Shown here piece by piece: positions 59,858 through 64,000 of a DNA stretch of 64,000 bases (position 1 is the stretch's first letter; each line of letters starts with the position of its first letter). The DNA is from Cyanoderma ruficeps (taxonomy: Eukaryota > Chordata > Aves > Passeriformes > Timaliidae): assembly GCA_008694505.1 (NCBI GenBank), contig VZDJ01000052.1, positions 7,501,955 through 7,565,954 on the forward strand, in the 5' to 3' direction. The notes beneath the pieces were generated by a model. The model made no database searches, had not been told where the DNA came from, and saw only the letters and a list, made by a program, of their open reading frames with translations. Made by a program: the position numbers and the translations under genes.

Positions 59858-62800
59858 TGAATGTGTGAAAAAAAATGAGGGCATTTATAACAAATGTAAC
59901 AGCAAGTCTTCAGGCAGGCTGCACATCCCTCATGCCCCGGATGCACACTTTCTAGAGTTTGGCTTTTTATTGGAATTCACACGGGCAAAGCCCTTGTGAA
60001 AGAAAACCCCTTTAAAATGTTGTTTATGGCTCATTCTCCAGGGAGCCGCTTGCCTGCCAGTAGAGGCCGCGCTGATTCCAGGCCTCTGAGTGGAAAGGCG
60101 GAAGCAAACACGGATGGGTCATGATTCATCCCCAGGCCGGGCTGTTTTTAGCCGGTTTAAATTACTCGGGAGCTGCCAGGCATTGTTCTGGGAGCTGAAT
60201 AGCACCCGGCTGCGGGCTCGGCCCCGGCAGGAAAGGTCTGCGTCCTGTTCCGCCCCCGATCAAACAAGTGCCAGGATGTCTGAGGGAACAGCCAAAGTGC
60301 CGAGGAGCCTCGTCCCTCCCCTTGGGCTGAGCAGGTGTCAATAAACAAGGTGGGGGGGATCCGCTGGTGACCTAAAGGAAAGGTTATTTAAGAAATTCAG
60401 GGGGACAATACCGATTTTCTTGTGCTGGCATCTGGTTTGTCAGGGAACTTTGCTGAAGAGAAGCTGGCTTGTTTGATCTATATAATACAGGGTCAACCCA
60501 GCCAAACTCCCACCCAAAGTCACTCAAGGCTGGCAGAGAATAACGAGGATATTTTCTTGCTGATTTGAGACTTCTGGATTCTTTCAAACTTGGGTTTTTC
60601 CAGCAAAGACAATGGATTTCTCTGCACCTGTGGATGCAACTCAGCAGTAATCTCCATGTCTATGACATGAACTAGAGCTTTCTTATGATGATCAGAGCTG
60701 AGAGCAGTGTACTTCTGATATATGAGAAGTTACCTTAAAATGGTGAGAATATGCATGTTTTTTGCACAGAACTGGATCCATCATGAACACCAGCTGTATG
60801 TATTCAGAGTTTTAATTTCCCCCAGACTGCAGTGACCTGCAGTCTTGGGCACATCAGTGTGTTACTTTTTTCTACCCTGAAGGGTTTCACACTACCAGCC
60901 AGACAGTCAGCTCTGGGATGAAACCTGAAGCCTGGAGGTGCACCATATGCTCTTGCATAGCATCTGCTCTATCTTCAGCATCAAATTTCAGTCTCGCAAT
61001 GCAAATGTTTGGGATGGATGAGACGTCAGCAAATGCAGGGCTTGCACCTAACCTATCTGTTCCCCGACTGATAACGATATTAATTAGTCTTCGTACAAAC
61101 TGCTCAGGACTCTGTTTGGTCTGCCTAACTCTTCTGGAAGGTGTTTGCAGGTGTTTGTCCTTCTCTTCACGAGGCTAACAACCCTTTTGCTTTCCACAGA
61201 GGTCAGGATTTCCACATCTTGCACCATTCTCTTTGTTCTGTCTTCATTCTGATTCTTCAGGCCACATTTCTTTGAAATCTAACACTAATCCAAAGCTCCA
61301 GCACAGGCTTGGCTGTACTTAGGCAGAAATGGTCTGGTAGTCTGGGCTGTGATCCTGCTTACACACCCTGGAACAGGATCTGCCTTATTCACAGCACAGA
61401 ATTCCTGCTTCTGGCTGCCCATAACTTCCTGATCCTGCTCCCTCACCTACTGTTTCTCACCAGTATAAGTGCAGGTAATTACTCTTATCTAGATTAATTC
61501 TTTCCAGCCTCCGGCTTCTTCTCCAGGTAGGGCCTGCAGATGTTCTCTGTTCTGACATTTGAAGTCAGCGAATCAGCTACTTATGGTCCTGGGATTACAG
61601 TAGGCTCCCAAGGAATCCAGTCATCCAGCTGGACAGCTGCTCTGGTAATGCCAACACAAGCAGGTTCAAGCTCAGCCATGTTGCTTTAGCATCTTTATAA
61701 AGCCATGAGAAGACTTGCCTGAAGCCTACACACTTCCCATCTCTCCTCTAGATCATCACTGCACTATTACTGAATATTTCCTTTTTTTAAAAAAAGGTAG
61801 CTGCTGCTTTTTCTTCCTGACTTTGGAGAACCAGCTGAAAATATGACTTTAAGCACACCCTTGGCAGCTGACAAACCAAATATGTAAGGCAGGATTAAGG
61901 AAGAACTGAGGGAAAACTGGAGTGACAAGTATTTTAGCAGAGTTGGGTGTGTTGTCCAGCGCTAGCAGCTGGCCAATTTGAGTCCTTTCACCATTTGTTT
62001 GCACAGCTGGACCGAGTGGCAGGATTTAGCTCCGGGAAAAAAAGGTCAAACAGAAGCTGCATTTCTCCTTTCTGGCCACACGATGTGCCCATCACACCGC
62101 GAACACAGCCCGGCGACAGCCACAAAGGCTCCGGGGGTTTGTATTCCCTCACAGCCCCTCCTTACCTCTAGCCAGCCCCCCTAAAACACTCGCACAGCTG
62201 CAGATCAGGGCCAGGTGCCGTGTAGCAGGAGGTGGCGAACGGAATGGAGTCGGTGTGGTTCAGATGCTTTGCCTTCAAGGAAGGTGACAAGTTTGTCACC
62301 TGTGGTGCTGTGGAAGAAACAGGAGCCAAGCGGTCAAGAGGCAGTGGCAACTTTGCATCAGCGTGAATTATAACTGGAATTAAGTTTACTTACTAAATGT
62401 GAGATATTACTTTTGCTTTCAGGGGAGGGGGGAAATGTGAGCAATTTCTTTTTTGTTCTAATTTCTGGGATGTCTTGGCCCTCTGTCATGTGTATGTTCT
62501 CCTGAGCAGAACCAAGAGGGTCTTCAAAAGCAGAGCTGGCATCTGCAGGAACCAGTCATATGCACAGAGATTTGTAAAAGAAATAGTGGGATTAATACAA
62601 ATTAAAATCTGTTTATGTCAGTGCCAGAAGAAATAGCAGAGCTGGGGGCCTAAGAATGGCTTGAATTTATAACAAATGACACCAGAAAAAAAAAATTTTG
62701 GACTGATAATTTGAGCCATTGTTATGACCACAGGATACACAAATCACTTCAGGGAGAGCCTCCTCTCTGAGGGGCAGAGATTCCTCTTCTCCCATTCCCT

Positions 62801-64000
62801 TCCCTTGCAGCCAGGCAGGAAGAGAGACTGCAGCAAAGCATCATCACAAAACAACTACTGATTTTTAAAGATTATTAAACAACTGCCCCAAAACAAGAAG
62901 GTTTACTGAAGAATTCACAGGCATCATCCCTTGTGGTGTATGTTGCACACAAGTGATTTGGGCTGGACCAAATGTGTTGCTTGAGAGTGAATGAAATCTG
63001 TAAAAGAACCAGTGCAGGTGGCTACAATGAGCTTAAAATGTAAATAAATACCATATTCCCCCTCTGTAAGATCTCCTGCAATGATTCAAAGATGCTTCAA
63101 TGCTCATAATGGGGACATGGCAGGGATCTGACTTTTAACAAACCAACCTATTTTAAAGGTGACCGGTTAGGGCAGCTGTACCACACAATCTGTGTGAATC
63201 AAGCCATTCATTTCAGGGCAGAACAAATGGTATTGTCTTCTGTTTAACTCACAAAGCACTTCCCTATAATTCTATCTACCTTAATCAGACAAACTGGGGA
63301 TTAAAAAAAAAAAGGACTAATCTGCTCGTTGGCCACAATTGCATTTCCTCTGCAAATATTAAGTTAGAACAATAGCAGTGGCTTTTGTAATAAATTTACT
63401 TTTAAATGCTTTTCATGTCAATGAGAGAAATGTGTGGTGCCTGCCTAGAGCTTAGAAGAAAAAAGTGAGGAACCTTTTCCCAAAAATGGTCTTTTTTCCT
63501 CTTAAAAAAAACCCAAAAGCAAAACCCCCCAAAAAACCCAACAAATCTAAGAAGTTGTAAAGCAGGTGGCCAGATTTGCAGGTGGTGGTAAAAAACTAGA
63601 ATAAAATCATTGAACTTTAATTAGAACTTATCCAACTTTTATCTCTTTGTTGAAATATTATGGGAAACTATCTCTTTATCCATAATAATGCCTAACAAGA
63701 GCTAATAATGCCTGGCTGGAGGCAGCTGGGACTCAGTTCTCATTAAAGACAAGCAACCATCCCACCTTTTCCATGGGTCTCACAAAGCTTCATGGGTTTC
63801 AAATGACAAATCACTATGGCTCTGACAACCACCCCAAAGGTCAGATAGGCTTTTTGGAAACCACCACATTGATGGCTTTGTAAAGATTCACATTCCAGGG
63901 CATAACAGCAGTCACAATTTGTAAGTCATAAATGGGCAGGTCCTTCGAATTCTGCTTTTTTCTTTTGGTGCTTGCAATTCTTGCAAATTTTGCCCCCCTT
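59858..64000. other. Right-flank intergenic DNA
   Basis: Apart from the coding-like segments at 60.9-61.7 kb I see no gene here. SLC1A4, expected next by synteny on the minus strand, has no recognisable exon in this part. Low-complexity A/C-rich sequence lies at about 63505-63545. Confidence 0.6.
60887..61679 (-). pseudogene. Interrupted coding-like segments, no introns (possible degenerate retrocopy)
   Basis: On the minus strand several open segments in different frames follow each other over 0.8 kb. 61679-61581 opens with ATG (MAELEPACVGITRAAVQLDD). 61446-61285 contains EQDQEVMGSQKQEFCAVNKA. 61174-60887, 95 codons plus stop, contains SPEQFVRRLINIVISRGTDR and ICIARLKFDAEDRADAMQEH. Amino-acid composition is protein-like, with stops and frame changes between segments and no splice sites at the breaks. 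I do not recognise the family. The pattern suits an old processed copy or a mobile-element protein, but chance is not excluded. Confidence 0.2.

Noticed and set aside
59858..64000. Search for SLC1A4 exons, expected next by synteny
   Set aside because: No minus-strand segment resembled the conserved transporter exons. The gene probably lies beyond the right edge.
1..64000. tRNA, rRNA, CRISPR arrays, operons, bacterial-type signals
   Set aside because: None seen. The window is vertebrate nuclear DNA with spliced genes.

Overview
The window looks like nuclear DNA of a bird. It carries vertebrate genes with GT-AG introns, CpG-island promoters and fragments of CR1, the main avian LINE. The gene order matches human 2p14 turned around: ACTR2 (minus), RAB1A (plus), CEP68 (minus). 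Introns and intergenic gaps are shorter than I recall for mammals, which also fits a bird. I cannot name the species; a passerine is possible but unproven.

Layout. Positions 1-12103 hold the first three coding exons of ACTR2 (ARP2, actin-nucleating subunit of the Arp2/3 complex), read right to left. The rest of that gene lies beyond the left edge. Its CpG-island promoter is at about 11.7-12.4 kb. From about 12.5 to 35.5 kb is a gene desert with CR1 fragments, simple repeats, perfect hairpins and one exon-like segment at 28134-28265. RAB1A (ER-to-Golgi Rab GTPase) starts in a CpG island at about 35.85-37.2 kb. It is complete in six coding exons (36757-47673) encoding 205 residues, followed by a 3' UTR of up to about 1.9 kb with alternative poly(A) signals. 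It converges tail-to-tail with CEP68 (centrosomal linker protein). CEP68 is complete in five coding exons (51379-55862, 726 residues) plus a probable non-coding first exon at about 58.82 kb inside a third CpG island. From 59 to 64 kb there is no recognised gene. SLC1A4, the next gene in the human order, is not visible there.

The three genes are neighbours by conserved synteny, not an operon. They act in actin nucleation, membrane traffic and centrosome cohesion. ACTR2 and RAB1A are head-to-head but about 24 kb apart, so they do not share a core promoter.

No new biological system is evident. The points most worth a second look are the orphan exon-like segment at 28.1 kb with a PSI-like C-x5-PYCGW motif, a duplicated 5' splice site in CEP68, interrupted coding-like segments at 60.9-61.7 kb, a 253-codon open frame inside ACTR2 intron 2, and several short tandem duplications and perfect inverted repeats.
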